DNA of 64,000 bases from Streptomyces camelliae (GCF_027625935.1 NZ_CP115300.1:8122001-8186000); one strand, 5' to 3'. Positions 36,457 to 45,185 are shown, counted from the stretch's first letter. Numbers and translations are program-made. Notes: a model not told the origin generated them from the sequence alone.

Positions 36457-38426
36457 CCAGGCCGTATCCGGACCCCTTCACGACGCCCGACCCGCAGGCC
36501 GTCGCCGGCAGCCGCATCATGGACTTCGCCCGCCACGCCGGGCAGGACGGCACCGACTACGCCGCCCTTCACCACTGGTCGGTCACCGACCTGGAAGGCT
36601 TCTGGGGCGCGGTGTGGGACTACTTCGGCATCGACGCGGACACCCCGTACGCGTGCGTCCTGGCCGAGGAGACCATGCCGGGTGCCCGCTGGTTCCCGGG
36701 CGCCACCCTGAACTACGCCCATCACGCTCTGCGTCATGTGCCGGACGACGGTGTGGCGATCATCGCGCTGGACGAGACCGGCTCGGGGTACCAGGTGACG
36801 GGGAAGCAGTTGCGCTCCCAGGTCGCCTCGGTGGCCGCGACGCTGCGCGACCTGGGCGTGGGGCCGGGCGATCGGGTGGCGGGCTATCTACCCAACACCC
36901 CGCACGCGATCGTCGCGTTCCTGGCCGCCGCGAGCCTGGGCGCTGTGTGGTCGGTGTGCGGACAGGACTATGCGCCCAGGGCTGCCGCCGACCGCTTCGC
37001 CCAGCTCGAACCCACCGTGCTGATCGCGGCCGACGGCTATCTCTTCAACGGCACCACCCACGACCGCCGCGAGGCAGCCCTCGAACTGGCCAAGGCCCTC
37101 CCGACGCTGAAGGCCACGCTGCTGGTCGATCATGTGGGTCTGCCGTGGCCCGAGGGCTCCTGTCCGTCCCTGGTCATCCCGTGGGAGGACGCTTCCACCC
37201 GCACCGAGGAACTCACCTGCGTGCCGGTGCCGTTCGACCACCCCCTGTGGGTCGTGTTCTCCTCCGGCACCACCGGCCTGCCCAAGGGCATCGTCCACGG
37301 CCACGGCGGCGTGGTGCTGGAACATCTGAAGACCCTCGGCCTGCACTCCGACCTCGGCCCTGGCGACCGCCTCCTGTGGTACACCACGACCCACTGGATG
37401 ATGTGGAACCTGGTCGCCTCCACCCTGCTGACGGGGGCCACGACCTGCACGTACGACGGCAGCCCGGCGCCGCACGCCAAGCCCGACGTCCTGTGGGAGC
37501 TGGCCGCGCGCCAGCGGGTGACCGTCTTCGGCACCAGCCCGCAGTACCTGCTGGGCATGGCCAAGTTCGGCATCGACCCGTCCTCGCACGACCTGTCGTC
37601 CGTCCGCGTGGTCGGCTGCACCGGCTCCGCCCTGCCCGCCTCCGCCTACCCCTGGGTCCGCGATCACGTCGGCGACCACGTTCTGCTCGCGTCCATCAGC
37701 GGCGGCACGGACGTGGTGTCCGGCTTCGCCGGCAGCGCGCCCAACACACCCGTGTGGGCGGGTGAGTTGTCCGCGCCTCACCTCGGCGTGGCCCTGAGCG
37801 CGTACGACGCCGAGGGCCGCCCGGTCACCGACCAGGTCGGTGAACTGGTCGTCACGCGCCCCATGCCGTCGATGCCGCTGTCCTTCTGGAACGACCCCGA
37901 CGGCACCCGCTACCGCGACGCCTACTTCTCCACCTACCCCGGCGTCTGGCGCCATGGCGACTGGATCACGGTCACGGGACACGGTTCGGTGATCGTCCAC
38001 GGCCGCAGCGACAGCACGCTGAACCGCAACGGCGTGCGCCTGGGCAGCGCCGACATCCACGACGTCGTCGAACGCCTCCCCGAGATCGCCGAGGCCCTGG
38101 TCATCGGCGCGGAGGAGCCCGACGGCGGTTACTGGATGCCGCTGTTCGTCGTGCCGGCCGCCGGAGTGACCGTGGACGACGCCCTCCGAGAGAAGATCAA
38201 GGAGGCCATCCGCACCGGCGCCTCACCCCGCCATGTCCCTGACGAGATCCTCGAAGTGCCCGGAATTCCGCACACCCGGACCGGCAAGAAACTGGAGGTC
38301 CCGGTCAAACGCCTGCTGCAGGGCGCGCCGGTCGAGCACGTCGTCAACCCCGCTGCGGTGGACGCTCCCGTCCTCATCGAACACTTCGCCCGCCTGGGGG
38401 CCGAACGGCGGGAACGGTCGGCATGA
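36453..38426 (+). CDS. Acetoacetyl-CoA synthetase
   Basis: A 657-residue acyl-adenylate-forming enzyme of the acetoacetate-CoA ligase type: the N-terminal ACS domain (YFGI...VLAEETMPGARWFPGATLNYAHH), the P-loop SSGTTGLPKGIVHGHGG, and the C-terminal HGRSDSTLNRNGVRLGSADIH and GKKLEVPVK with the catalytic Lys. It converts acetoacetate, ATP and CoA to acetoacetyl-CoA. Being coupled to the hydroxylase and near an FAH hydrolase suggests it recovers acetoacetate formed in the pathway. It also overlaps the next gene by ATGA. Confidence 0.92.
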   Translation: MTRPYPDPFTTPDPQAVAGSRIMDFARHAGQDGTDYAALHHWSVTDLEGFWGAVWDYFGIDADTPYACVLAEETMPGARWFPGATLNYAHHALRHVPDDGVAIIALDETGSGYQVTGKQLRSQVASVAATLRDLGVGPGDRVAGYLPNTPHAIVAFLAAASLGAVWSVCGQDYAPRAAADRFAQLEPTVLIAADGYLFNGTTHDRREAALELAKALPTLKATLLVDHVGLPWPEGSCPSLVIPWEDASTRTEELTCVPVPFDHPLWVVFSSGTTGLPKGIVHGHGGVVLEHLKTLGLHSDLGPGDRLLWYTTTHWMMWNLVASTLLTGATTCTYDGSPAPHAKPDVLWELAARQRVTVFGTSPQYLLGMAKFGIDPSSHDLSSVRVVGCTGSALPASAYPWVRDHVGDHVLLASISGGTDVVSGFAGSAPNTPVWAGELSAPHLGVALSAYDAEGRPVTDQVGELVVTRPMPSMPLSFWNDPDGTRYRDAYFSTYPGVWRHGDWITVTGHGSVIVHGRSDSTLNRNGVRLGSADIHDVVERLPEIAEALVIGAEEPDGGYWMPLFVVPAAGVTVDDALREKIKEAIRTGASPRHVPDEILEVPGIPHTRTGKKLEVPVKRLLQGAPVEHVVNPAAVDAPVLIEHFARLGAERRERSA

Positions 38427-38776
38427 CGACCGTGCACGTCATCTTCGCCGTCGCGCCGGCCTCGGTCTTCCTCCCGCTCGGTCTGGCGAAGCTCGCCGCG
38501 GTGCCGTTCATGCGCCGGGCGGCGGCGCACCTCGGCATGACGACCGGCCTCTACCGGGTTGTCGGCTCCCTGGAGGCAGCCGGAGCCGTCGGGCTCCTGC
38601 TCGGACTGGCAATGGTTCCGCTCGGGTTGGCCGCCGCGGCGGGGCTCGCGCTGCTCATGGCCGCGGCCGTGGTGGTGCACCTGCGCCATGGCGACCCGCC
38701 GGTACGGGCCGTGCCCGCCGCTGTCCTGGCCCTGGCAGTGGTGGCATACGCCGGGGCGGCGGTGGCCGCCGGCTGA
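38423..38776 (+). CDS. DoxX-like membrane protein
   Basis: A 117-residue protein with four hydrophobic segments and the DoxX pattern (FLPLGLAKLAAVPFMRRAAAHLGMTTGLYRVVGSLEAAGAVGLLLGL, GLALLMAAAVVVHLRHGD). DoxX-like proteins often accompany catabolic or oxidoreductase genes and may have a redox role in the membrane; the substrate is unknown. Last gene of the operon, translationally coupled (ATGA) to the acetoacetyl-CoA synthetase. Confidence 0.85.
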   Translation: MTTVHVIFAVAPASVFLPLGLAKLAAVPFMRRAAAHLGMTTGLYRVVGSLEAAGAVGLLLGLAMVPLGLAAAAGLALLMAAAVVVHLRHGDPPVRAVPAAVLALAVVAYAGAAVAAG

Positions 38777-38854
38777 CGGAGCGGGATGTGTACGGCCTGA
38801 TGAGGAGGTCCGTCGACCGGCCACGGGCTTCCCGTCGGGCGTGACGTCGACAGT

Positions 38855-39075
38855 GTGGACCTCACGGCCGACGGCCTCATGCGCCGTGCCGCACATGAGC
38901 TTGCCCCGCAGGCGGACGAGCTGATCGTGGATGTGGCGCGGCGCCTGCGGAGCGAGGTTCCCGAGCTGTGGGACGACCCGGACCTGGTCCGCATGACCTC
39001 CGAGAACATCGCCGAGCACGTCCGTGGCGTCCTGGCCGGCCTGGAACTCGGCATCGAGGCGAGCGGCCTAGAGCC
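38855..39075 (+). pseudogene. N-terminal remnant of a PucR/CdaR-type regulator
   Basis: From a GTG start the frame reads RRAAHELAPQADELIVDVARRLRSEVPELWDDPDLVRMTSENIAEHV..., the characteristic first 75 residues of Streptomyces PucR-type helix-turn-helix activators. After LGIEASGLEPPS homology stops and the frame runs into low-complexity sequence overlapping the 3' end of the aldolase gene on the other strand. The remaining roughly 300 residues, including the DNA-binding domain, are missing. It was probably lost in the same deletions that damaged the neighbouring genes. Confidence 0.6.
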
Positions 39076-39150
39076 GCCGTCGGTGTCTCGGCCCGCCCGG
39101 TCTCTTACCGGTCCGGCTCGTTCCTGGACTCGCCGCTGTGGTGTCCGTGA

Positions 39151-40146
39151 TCAGGCTGCCGCCTCCGCGCGGGCGACCAGGTCCAGGGCGACGTCGGTGA
39201 TCATGTCCTCCTGGCCGTCGACCATGCCCCGTCGGCCGACCTCGACGAGGATGCTGCGGGTGTCCAGGCCGTAGCGGGTGGCGGCGGTCTCGGCGTGCCG
39301 CAGGAAGCTGGAGTAGACGCCCGCGTAGCCGAGGCTGAGCGACTCGCGGTCCATGCGGACCTCACGGTCCTGGAGCGGTCGAACCAGGTCGTCGGCGGCG
39401 TCCATGAGAGGGAACAGGTCGCAGCCGTGCTCCCAGCCCATGAGATCGGCGACCGCGATGAACGCTTCGAGGGGGCAGTTGCCGGCGCCCGCGCCCTGTC
39501 CGGCGAGCGAGGCGTCGACGCGGGTGACGCCGTTCTCGACGGCGACGACGGTGTTGACGACGCCCAGGGCGAGGTTGTGGTGGGCGTGGATGCCGAGTCC
39601 GGTGGCCGGGTTGAGGATGTCGCGGTAGGCGCGGAAGCGATCGCGGACGCCGTCCATGGTGAGGCGGCCGCCGGAGTCGGTGACGTAGACGCAAGTGGCG
39701 CCGTAGGACTCCATCAGCTTGGCCTGGCGGGCGAGCTCGGCCGGTTCGGCCATGTGGGACATCATCAGGAACCCGGCGACGTCCATGCCCAACTCCCGTG
39801 CGGCGGCGATGTGCTGGGCGGAGATGTCGGCCTCGGTGCAGTGCGTGGCGATGCGCACCGAGCGGATGCCCAGCCGGTGGGCCTGACTGAGGTCGTGCAG
39901 AGTGCCGATGCCGGGGAGGAGCAGGGTGGTGGGTACGGCGTGGTCCGTGACGTCGGAGACCGCCTCGATCCACTCCCATTCGGTATGTGCGCCGACGTCG
40001 TAATTGACGCTGGAGCCCGACAGGCCGTCGCCGTGGGCGATCTCGATGGCGGCGACCCCGGCGGCGGCCGGCGCGGCGGCTGTGGTGCGGGCCTCGTCGA
40101 CGGTGTAGCGGTGATGGACGGCGTGCATGCCGTCTCGCAGGGTCAC
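39151..40146 (-). CDS. 4-hydroxy-2-oxovalerate aldolase, N-terminally truncated
   Basis: A 331-residue HMG-CoA-lyase-like aldolase (HsaF/DmpG/BphI type), with [11 protein letters not shown] (catalytic Arg, metal-binding Asp and His) and [11 protein letters not shown], and the C-terminal communication domain. It splits 4-hydroxy-2-oxovalerate into pyruvate and acetaldehyde, which is normally channelled to acetaldehyde dehydrogenase. Intact enzymes have about 8-10 more residues (ending VQD) before VTLRDG; here codons for QD are present but lie upstream of the only usable start, GTG 40146, fused to the damaged dehydrogenase gene. It could still be made by coupling (GTGA overlap), but activity is doubtful without its partner. 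Confidence 0.85.
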   Translation of the reverse strand: MTLRDGMHAVHHRYTVDEARTTAAAPAAAGVAAIEIAHGDGLSGSSVNYDVGAHTEWEWIEAVSDVTDHAVPTTLLLPGIGTLHDLSQAHRLGIRSVRIATHCTEADISAQHIAAARELGMDVAGFLMMSHMAEPAELARQAKLMESYGATCVYVTDSGGRLTMDGVRDRFRAYRDILNPATGLGIHAHHNLALGVVNTVVAVENGVTRVDASLAGQGAGAGNCPLEAFIAVADLMGWEHGCDLFPLMDAADDLVRPLQDREVRMDRESLSLGYAGVYSSFLRHAETAATRYGLDTRSILVEVGRRGMVDGQEDMITDVALDLVARAEAAA

Positions 40147-40793
40147 GTCCTGACCTTCTGCTTGAGCCGGTAGCCGGGGACGTACGACTGCACGCGCGCC
40201 ACCATCTCCTCGGCCGACGTGGTGACGCTCTCGGTGGCGCAGTCGGAGACCAGGCAGTGCACGGTGTCCCGCGTGATCAGCGGTGGTTCGGTCGGATTGA
40301 GGATGATGATCGCCTTGCCGCGCCGTGCTCCCCCCACTTCCTCGATGGCGCAGGAGGTGGTCTCGGTGAACTCGTCGATGTTCGCGCGGGTGCCGGGGCC
40401 GGCCGAGCGGGAGGCGATGGACGCGACGATCTCGCCCTAGTGGACCGGGGCGACCGCGTTCACGGCGGCGACGATCGGGATGGTTGCCTGGCCGCCGCAG
40501 GTGACCATGTTGACGTTCGGGGCATCGAGGTGGGCGTCGCCGTTGACCGGTGGGACGACGTAAGGCCCGAAGGCCGCCGATCTCGACATCCGCGAACTCG
40601 TCCAGTTCGACGAGGCCCTCGACGCCCTTGTGGGTCGTGGCGACCTTGAGACGGTGTGCGCGGGCCAGGCCGTCGGAGTCGGGTCGATGCCGACCAACGC
40701 GGTGATCTCCAGGCTCTCCGACAGTTGCAGAACCTTGATCATCAGGTCGGTCCCGATGTTGCCCGAACCGATGACGGCGACCTTGGTGCTCAC
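40143..40793 (-). pseudogene. Acetaldehyde dehydrogenase (acylating), multiply disrupted
   Basis: The start [24 protein letters not shown] and later segments [14 protein letters not shown] (catalytic Cys) and [13 protein letters not shown] identify the HsaG/BphJ/MhpF family. Four lesions are visible. One base is missing after GIDP, giving a frameshift. About 30 codons are deleted between EFADVEI and GPYVV, which happens to restore the frame. TAC of APVHYGEIVAS is TAG (stop at 40437-40439). The last about 40 residues are deleted where the gene runs into the aldolase. The remaining frame is otherwise well conserved, so decay is recent. Its ATG overlaps the end of the hydratase remnant. Confidence 0.9.
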
Positions 40794-41075
40794 TGCTGGT
40801 CTCCTTCCGCGGTGAAACGGACCCGCACGGAACCCAGGCGCGAGATGTGCGACTCGAACACGTCGCCTGGGCCGGTGGGGGCCATCGGGCCCAGCGCGCT
40901 GGTCAGTACGAGGTCACCCGCGCGCAGCGGACCGCCGTGCTCCGCGAGCGTGGAAGCCAGCCAGACAGCCGCGTTGAGGCCCGGTGCCGGCTGCCTCCGC
41001 CAGCAGGTCGGCGGCCTTGAGCACAGCCGGTGGGGCGGCGTCCGTACAGGTGCCGTCGGGTGCGGCCGACAACGG
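40790..41075 (-). pseudogene. 2-keto-4-pentenoate hydratase remnant
   Basis: The 3' part encodes [31 protein letters not shown], then [20 protein letters not shown], the C-terminus of MhpD/HsaE-type hydratases. Upstream of about 40985 the frame changes, and only a short out-of-frame stretch (VLKAADLLAEAAG) can be recognised. Most of the expected 260 residues are gone. The enzyme would feed 4-hydroxy-2-oxovalerate to the aldolase; this whole lower meta-pathway is therefore broken. Confidence 0.75.
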
Positions 41076-41146
41076 TTACCTCCGGGAAGGTATAAGCAGG
41101 GGGTGGACACCGATATAGACAGGGTCGCTCCGAAAGGACAAAATCT

Positions 41147-41163
41147 GTTCCGTGACACGGAAC
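41147..41163. promoter_or_regulatory. Perfect 17-bp IclR-type palindrome
   Basis: GTTCCGTGACACGGAAC is a perfect dyad around a central A. The GTTCCG...CGGAAC arms are those commonly bound by IclR-family regulators. It lies 15 bp before the favoured start of the adjacent iclR gene and in the divergent promoter of the decayed hydratase operon. A GTG at 41152 lies inside it. Confidence 0.8.
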
Positions 41164-41178
41164 GGCACCGGCGGCAGC

Positions 41179-41901
41179 ATGCTGGAAAAGGCCACGCTCA
41201 TCCTGGAGAGCTTCAGTCCGAGTGGCGGATCGTACCGTTTGGCGGAACTTTCGGAGCGCACCGAGCTGCCCAAGCCCACAGTGCACCGGCTGGCGGCCGA
41301 CCTGGTCCGGCTGGGCTGGCTGGAGCGGTCGGGGCCCCGGTATCGGCTCGGCGCGAAGCTCTTCGAGCTGGGCTCACTCGTGCCGCATCGCCTCGACCTG
41401 CGGGAGACCGCGCTGCCCTTCCTCCAGGACCTGTTCGAGGCCACCCGCGAGACCGTCCATCTCGGCGTTCGCGAGGGCATGGAGGTGGTCTACCTCGAAC
41501 GCATCCACGGCCATGAGGCTCTCCAGCTCCCGTCGCGCATCGGCGGCAGCCTCCCGCTGAGCTGCACCGCGGTGGGCAAGGCTCTGCTCGCCTTCTCCGG
41601 CGCCGAGCTGATGGAAGAGGCGCTGTCCCGGTCGCTGCCCGCACTCACCACGCACTCGATCACCGACCCGGACCGCCTGCGCATGGCCCTGGAGAAGATC
41701 CAGGTCTCCGGCCTCGCCTACGAGGAACAGGAGGCCGCCCTCGGCGTGAGCTGCATCGCGGCTCCCGTCTTCGCCGGGGGTGCCACGGTGGCCGCCCTCT
41801 CCGTAGCCGTACCCCGGTCCCGCTTCAGCCCTGCCCGACTCGCCCCGGCCGTACGGACAGCGGCGTTGGGGCTGTCCCGAGCACTGCGGGGCAGCGGCTG
41901 A
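41179..41901 (+). CDS. IclR-family regulator
   Basis: A 240-residue IclR protein: N-terminal winged helix (MLEKATLILESFSPSGGSYRLAELSERTELPKPTVHRLAADLVRLGWLE, residues 1-50) and the C-terminal GAF-like effector domain (LPLSCTAVGKALLAFSG, LGVSCIAAPVFAGG). It probably controlled the divergent hydratase-dehydrogenase-aldolase operon and itself. I prefer ATG 41179 to GTG 41152 because the latter lies inside the operator; neither has a strong ribosome binding site. The gene looks intact although its targets are broken. Confidence 0.88.
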   Translation: MLEKATLILESFSPSGGSYRLAELSERTELPKPTVHRLAADLVRLGWLERSGPRYRLGAKLFELGSLVPHRLDLRETALPFLQDLFEATRETVHLGVREGMEVVYLERIHGHEALQLPSRIGGSLPLSCTAVGKALLAFSGAELMEEALSRSLPALTTHSITDPDRLRMALEKIQVSGLAYEEQEAALGVSCIAAPVFAGGATVAALSVAVPRSRFSPARLAPAVRTAALGLSRALRGSG

Positions 41902-42012
41902 CAGACACACCCGGCGAAAGCCGGGGTCGTTGCCGAGAGCTGACGAAACTGATGTCCGCAATTGATGTCACCGAGCCATCGAGCTCTCTGACCTGCGAGG
42001 ATAGAGTCGCAC

Positions 42013-42468
42013 ATGATCATCTCCGTCTCCTCCGACATGGACGAACCCGTGGCCCGGCTCCTCCTCGCCGAGCTGGAGAAGCGCGGCCACGAGGTGCGGG
42101 CGCACGGCGCGCTGCGGCCCGGAGCCGACCCCCAGTGGGCCGTGTGCTCCGAGGCGGCCGCCCGGGACGTGGCAGACGGCGTCGCCGACCAGGCGGTGGT
42201 GTGCTGCTGGACCGGTACGGGCGCGTCCATCGCGGCCAACAAGGTGCCCGGCGTCCGCGCGGCCCTGTGTACGGACGCCGGGACGGCGGACGGCGCCCGC
42301 CGCTGGAACGACGCCAACGTCCTCGCGCTCAGCCTGCGCCTGACCTCGGGACCGCTGCTGACGGAGATCCTCGACGCCTGGTTCGCCGCCGAGCCCAGCG
42401 AGGACCCCGAGGACCGGCGGAACGTGGCCCGCGTCGGCCGCCTGGACGCCGCCCGGAAGGACTCCTAG
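42013..42468 (+). CDS. RpiB/LacAB-family sugar-phosphate isomerase-like protein
   Basis: A 151-residue protein with the RpiB fold signature CCWTGTGASIAANKVPGVRAALC. Functional RpiB enzymes have C-G-T-G-x-G in this loop, with Cys as catalytic base; here Trp replaces the first Gly (CWTGTG), a variant seen in actinobacterial paralogues. RpiB interconverts ribose-5-phosphate and ribulose-5-phosphate; the substrate of this paralogue is uncertain. It is preceded by a TAGAGT that could be a -10 element. A single gene between the IclR gene and a DUF6479 gene. Confidence 0.82.
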   Translation: MIISVSSDMDEPVARLLLAELEKRGHEVRAHGALRPGADPQWAVCSEAAARDVADGVADQAVVCCWTGTGASIAANKVPGVRAALCTDAGTADGARRWNDANVLALSLRLTSGPLLTEILDAWFAAEPSEDPEDRRNVARVGRLDAARKDS

Positions 42469-42530
42469 GGGCGTACGGCGGTCCGGCGCGGGCCGGGGCT
42501 GTCAGGGGCGGGGCTGAACCGGCTCGGGGA

Positions 42531-42896
42531 TCAGTGGGCGCCGAGGCCGCCGCCACCGAACGAGCCGCTGGACCCCCTGCTCCAGCGCGGCCGCTCCTTC
42601 GACGCGCTCGGCCTGGTGTCCTGGTTGCTCAGCTGGTACGGGGTGAGCGGGCGGCCGCCCTCGGGGGGCACGGGAACCTCCTGGGATTCCCTGTTCTCCC
42701 GCACTTCGTGCACCGGCCCCTCCGGCGGCAGCTTGGGCTGCTCCTCGGGGCGCGGCCGGGGGGATTCGCGGTACTTGACGCGGGAGGTCAGCCAGAAGCC
42801 GCCGGCGAGAATCCCGAGCACAGCCATGGCTACGACGAACAGGACGAGGCTCATGAGGCCGCTCGCTGCGGCCAGCTGCGTCGATGCGGTACTCAT
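42531..42896 (-). CDS. DUF6479-type single-pass membrane protein
   Basis: A 121-residue protein with an N-terminal transmembrane helix (GLMSLVLFVVAMAVLGILAGGFWL, residues 13-36), a Pro/Glu-rich cytoplasmic middle (PRPRPEEQPKLPPEGPVHEVREN) and a Ser/Gly tail (WSRGSSGSFGGGGLG). This layout matches a family common in Streptomyces (annotated DUF6479). Function unknown. It faces the rpiB-like gene convergently and is divergent from the acyl-CoA dehydrogenase gene. Confidence 0.75.
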   Translation of the reverse strand: MSTASTQLAAASGLMSLVLFVVAMAVLGILAGGFWLTSRVKYRESPRPRPEEQPKLPPEGPVHEVRENRESQEVPVPPEGGRPLTPYQLSNQDTRPSASKERPRWSRGSSGSFGGGGLGAH

Positions 42897-42979
42897 AGGA
42901 CAGGCATACCCCCCTCAAACCCGGGCGAACCAGACACAATGCGTGACCAATTCTTCCCGGGCATGTCATTCCCAATTTC

Positions 42980-42993
42980 TGGAACACGTTCTA
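42980..42993. promoter_or_regulatory. KstR-like operator (TNNAACNNGTTNNA)
   Basis: TGGAACACGTTCTA matches the published KstR consensus TNNAACNNGTTNNA at every fixed position, 45 bp before the GTG start of an acyl-CoA dehydrogenase gene. KstR is the TetR-type regulator of sterol-catabolic genes in mycobacteria and rhodococci. The cognate protein here is not in the window. Confidence 0.65.
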
Positions 42994-43037
42994 CGGTGTG
43001 CGCCGTCAGGACCGCCCTTGGGGAGCCTGGAGGCGCC

Positions 43038-44216
43038 GTGCACCTCGACCACACGCCCGAGCAGCAGCGACTGCGCGCCGAGCTGCGCGCCTACTTCGCC
43101 GAACTGGTCCCGGATCATGCCTACGCCCGCTACGGCGACACGGCCGCGCAGAAGCGGTTCTACCGCGCGACCGTCCGCCGGCTCGGGACCGACGGCTGGC
43201 TCGGCGTCGGATGGCCCGAGGAGTACGGCGGACGCGGCATGACGGCGATGGAGCAGTTCATCTTCTTCGACGAGGCCGCGCAGGCCGGCGTACCGCTGCC
43301 GCTGATGGCGCTGAACACCGTCGGCCCCACGCTGATGCGGTACGGCACCGAGGAGCAGAAGGCGTACTTCCTGCCACGCATCCTCTCCGGCGAGATCGAC
43401 TTCGCGATCGGCTACAGCGAGCCCGGCGCCGGCACCGACCTCGCCTCCCTGCGGACCAGGGCCGTACGCGACGGCGAGGAGTACGTCGTCAACGGGCAGA
43501 AGATCTGGACGACGAACGGCGACACCGCGGACTGGGTCTGGCTGGCCACCCGCACCGACCCCGGCGCCCCGCCGCACAAGGGCATCACCATGCTGCTGGT
43601 GCCGACCTCCGACCCCGGTTACTCGTGCACCGTCATCAACACCCTCGCCTCCCACGACACCACCGCGAGCTACTACGAGAACATCCGCGTCCCCGTCTCC
43701 CGCCGCGTCGGCGAGGAGAACCAGGGCTGGCGGCTGATCACCAACCAGCTCAACCACGAACGGGTCACCCTCGCCGCCCACGGCACCATGGCCATCCGCG
43801 CCCTGTACGACGTCCAGCGCTGGACGATGGAGACCAAGCTCGCCGACGGCCGCCGGGTCGCCGACCTGCCCTGGGTGCGCCGGCTGCTGGCCCGCACCCA
43901 CACCCGCCTCGACGCGCTGAAACTCATGAACTGGCAGATGGTCACGGCCGTCCAGGAGGGCACCCTCACCCCGCAGGACGCCTCCGCCGTCAAGGTCTAC
44001 GGCTCCGAGGCCCGCCGGGACGCCTACGCCTGGCTCATGGAGATCGTCGCCGCGGCCGGCCCGCTGAAGGAAGGCTCGGCGGGCGCGGTCCTCCACGGCG
44101 AACTGGAGCGCGGCTACCGCTCGGCGGTCATCTTCACCTTCGGCGGCGGCAACAACGAGATCCAGCGCGAGATCATCTCCTGGATCGGCCTGGGGATGCC
44201 GAGGGTGCGGCGCTAG
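43038..44216 (+). CDS. Acyl-CoA dehydrogenase (FadE-type)
   Basis: A 392-residue flavoprotein dehydrogenase. The N-terminal helical domain (LGVGWPEEYGGRGMTAMEQFIFFDEAAQAGVPLP), the FAD-domain signature FAIGYSEPGAGTDLASLRTRAVRDGEEYVVNGQKIWTT-type beta region and the C-terminal FGGGNNEIQREIISWIGLGMPR are all present. It oxidises an acyl-CoA to the enoyl-CoA in beta-oxidation or a sterol side-chain-like pathway; the sequence is nearest to bacterial FadE-type enzymes rather than short-chain ones. The GTG start has GGAGG 5 nt upstream. Regulated probably through the dyad at 42980. Confidence 0.9.
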   Translation: MHLDHTPEQQRLRAELRAYFAELVPDHAYARYGDTAAQKRFYRATVRRLGTDGWLGVGWPEEYGGRGMTAMEQFIFFDEAAQAGVPLPLMALNTVGPTLMRYGTEEQKAYFLPRILSGEIDFAIGYSEPGAGTDLASLRTRAVRDGEEYVVNGQKIWTTNGDTADWVWLATRTDPGAPPHKGITMLLVPTSDPGYSCTVINTLASHDTTASYYENIRVPVSRRVGEENQGWRLITNQLNHERVTLAAHGTMAIRALYDVQRWTMETKLADGRRVADLPWVRRLLARTHTRLDALKLMNWQMVTAVQEGTLTPQDASAVKVYGSEARRDAYAWLMEIVAAAGPLKEGSAGAVLHGELERGYRSAVIFTFGGGNNEIQREIISWIGLGMPRVRR

Positions 44217-44225
44217 CCTGCGGGC

Positions 44226-45068
44226 ATGAGCGATCCCGGGCTCTTCACGCCGAACTCCGTGACCTGGCAGATGCACGGCGACCCCATGATGTGGGTCGCC
44301 GGTGTCCGCGCGCTGTACCTGCAGGCGCTGCACCCGCGCGCGGTGCGCGGGGTGATCCAGAACTCGGACTTCCGGCGGGACGCCTGGGGCCGGCTGATGC
44401 GCACCGCGAACTTCGTCGGCACGACGACCTACGGCACCACCGAGGCCGCCGAGCGGGCCGGCGTCCGCGTCCGGAAGATCCACAGCATGCTGACGGCGAC
44501 CGACCCGGACACCGGCGAACGCTACGGCGTGGGCGAGCCGGAACTGCTGCTCTGGGTGCACTGCGCGGAGATCGACTCCTATCTGCACGTGCTGCGCCGC
44601 TCCGGCTTCCCGCTCACCGACGCCCAGGCCGACCGCTACATAGCCGAACACCGGGTCAGTGCACGCCTGGTGGGCCTCGACCCGGCGACAGTACCGGCGA
44701 GCCGCGCCGAACTCGCCGCGTACTTCGAGAAGGTGCGCCCGGAACTGGCCGCGGGAACCGAGGCACGCGTGGTGGACGACTTCCTGCTCCGCCCGCCGAC
44801 GCATCCCCTCCTCGTACCGGCGCGCGAGCTGCTGTGGCGGCGCGTGGCGGTGTTGGCATACGCCGCCCTGCCGTCGTACGCCCATGAGCTGTACGGCAGA
44901 CCGGCCCCCGCACCCGCCGTCGTCACCCGTCGGCTGCGGGCCACGGGCAGGCTCCTGCGTGCTGTTCCCGCAACGGTGCGCTGGCAACTGCCGCCCAAAC
45001 ACATCCTGCGCGCGATGGCGAGGCTCGGACCGGGCGCGCGTCCGGCACCGTACAAACTCGGACGATAG
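44226..45068 (+). CDS. DUF2236/MpaB-family oxygenase
   Basis: A 280-residue all-helical protein of the MpaB/rubber-oxygenase superfamily: VTWQMHGDPMMWVAGVRALYLQALHPRAVRGVIQNSDF, HRVSARLVG and the conserved WVHCAEIDS. Members coordinate haem b through conserved histidines and include rubber oxygenase and a mycophenolic-acid side-chain cleaving enzyme. No signal peptide. It starts 9 bp after the acyl-CoA dehydrogenase; a TAGCCT just before the ATG may drive a leaderless transcript. Substrate unknown. Confidence 0.85.
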   Translation: MSDPGLFTPNSVTWQMHGDPMMWVAGVRALYLQALHPRAVRGVIQNSDFRRDAWGRLMRTANFVGTTTYGTTEAAERAGVRVRKIHSMLTATDPDTGERYGVGEPELLLWVHCAEIDSYLHVLRRSGFPLTDAQADRYIAEHRVSARLVGLDPATVPASRAELAAYFEKVRPELAAGTEARVVDDFLLRPPTHPLLVPARELLWRRVAVLAYAALPSYAHELYGRPAPAPAVVTRRLRATGRLLRAVPATVRWQLPPKHILRAMARLGPGARPAPYKLGR

Positions 45069-45185
45069 GCCGTCATACTGGACGAGCAGGGGGTGTGGCG
45101 CGGATCGGGCCGGCGCGGTGTGTCCGGTCGCGGTCCCGGGCGCCTCCCGGGGCGGGGCGGACGGCGACGGGGGCGGCGGATCGCT

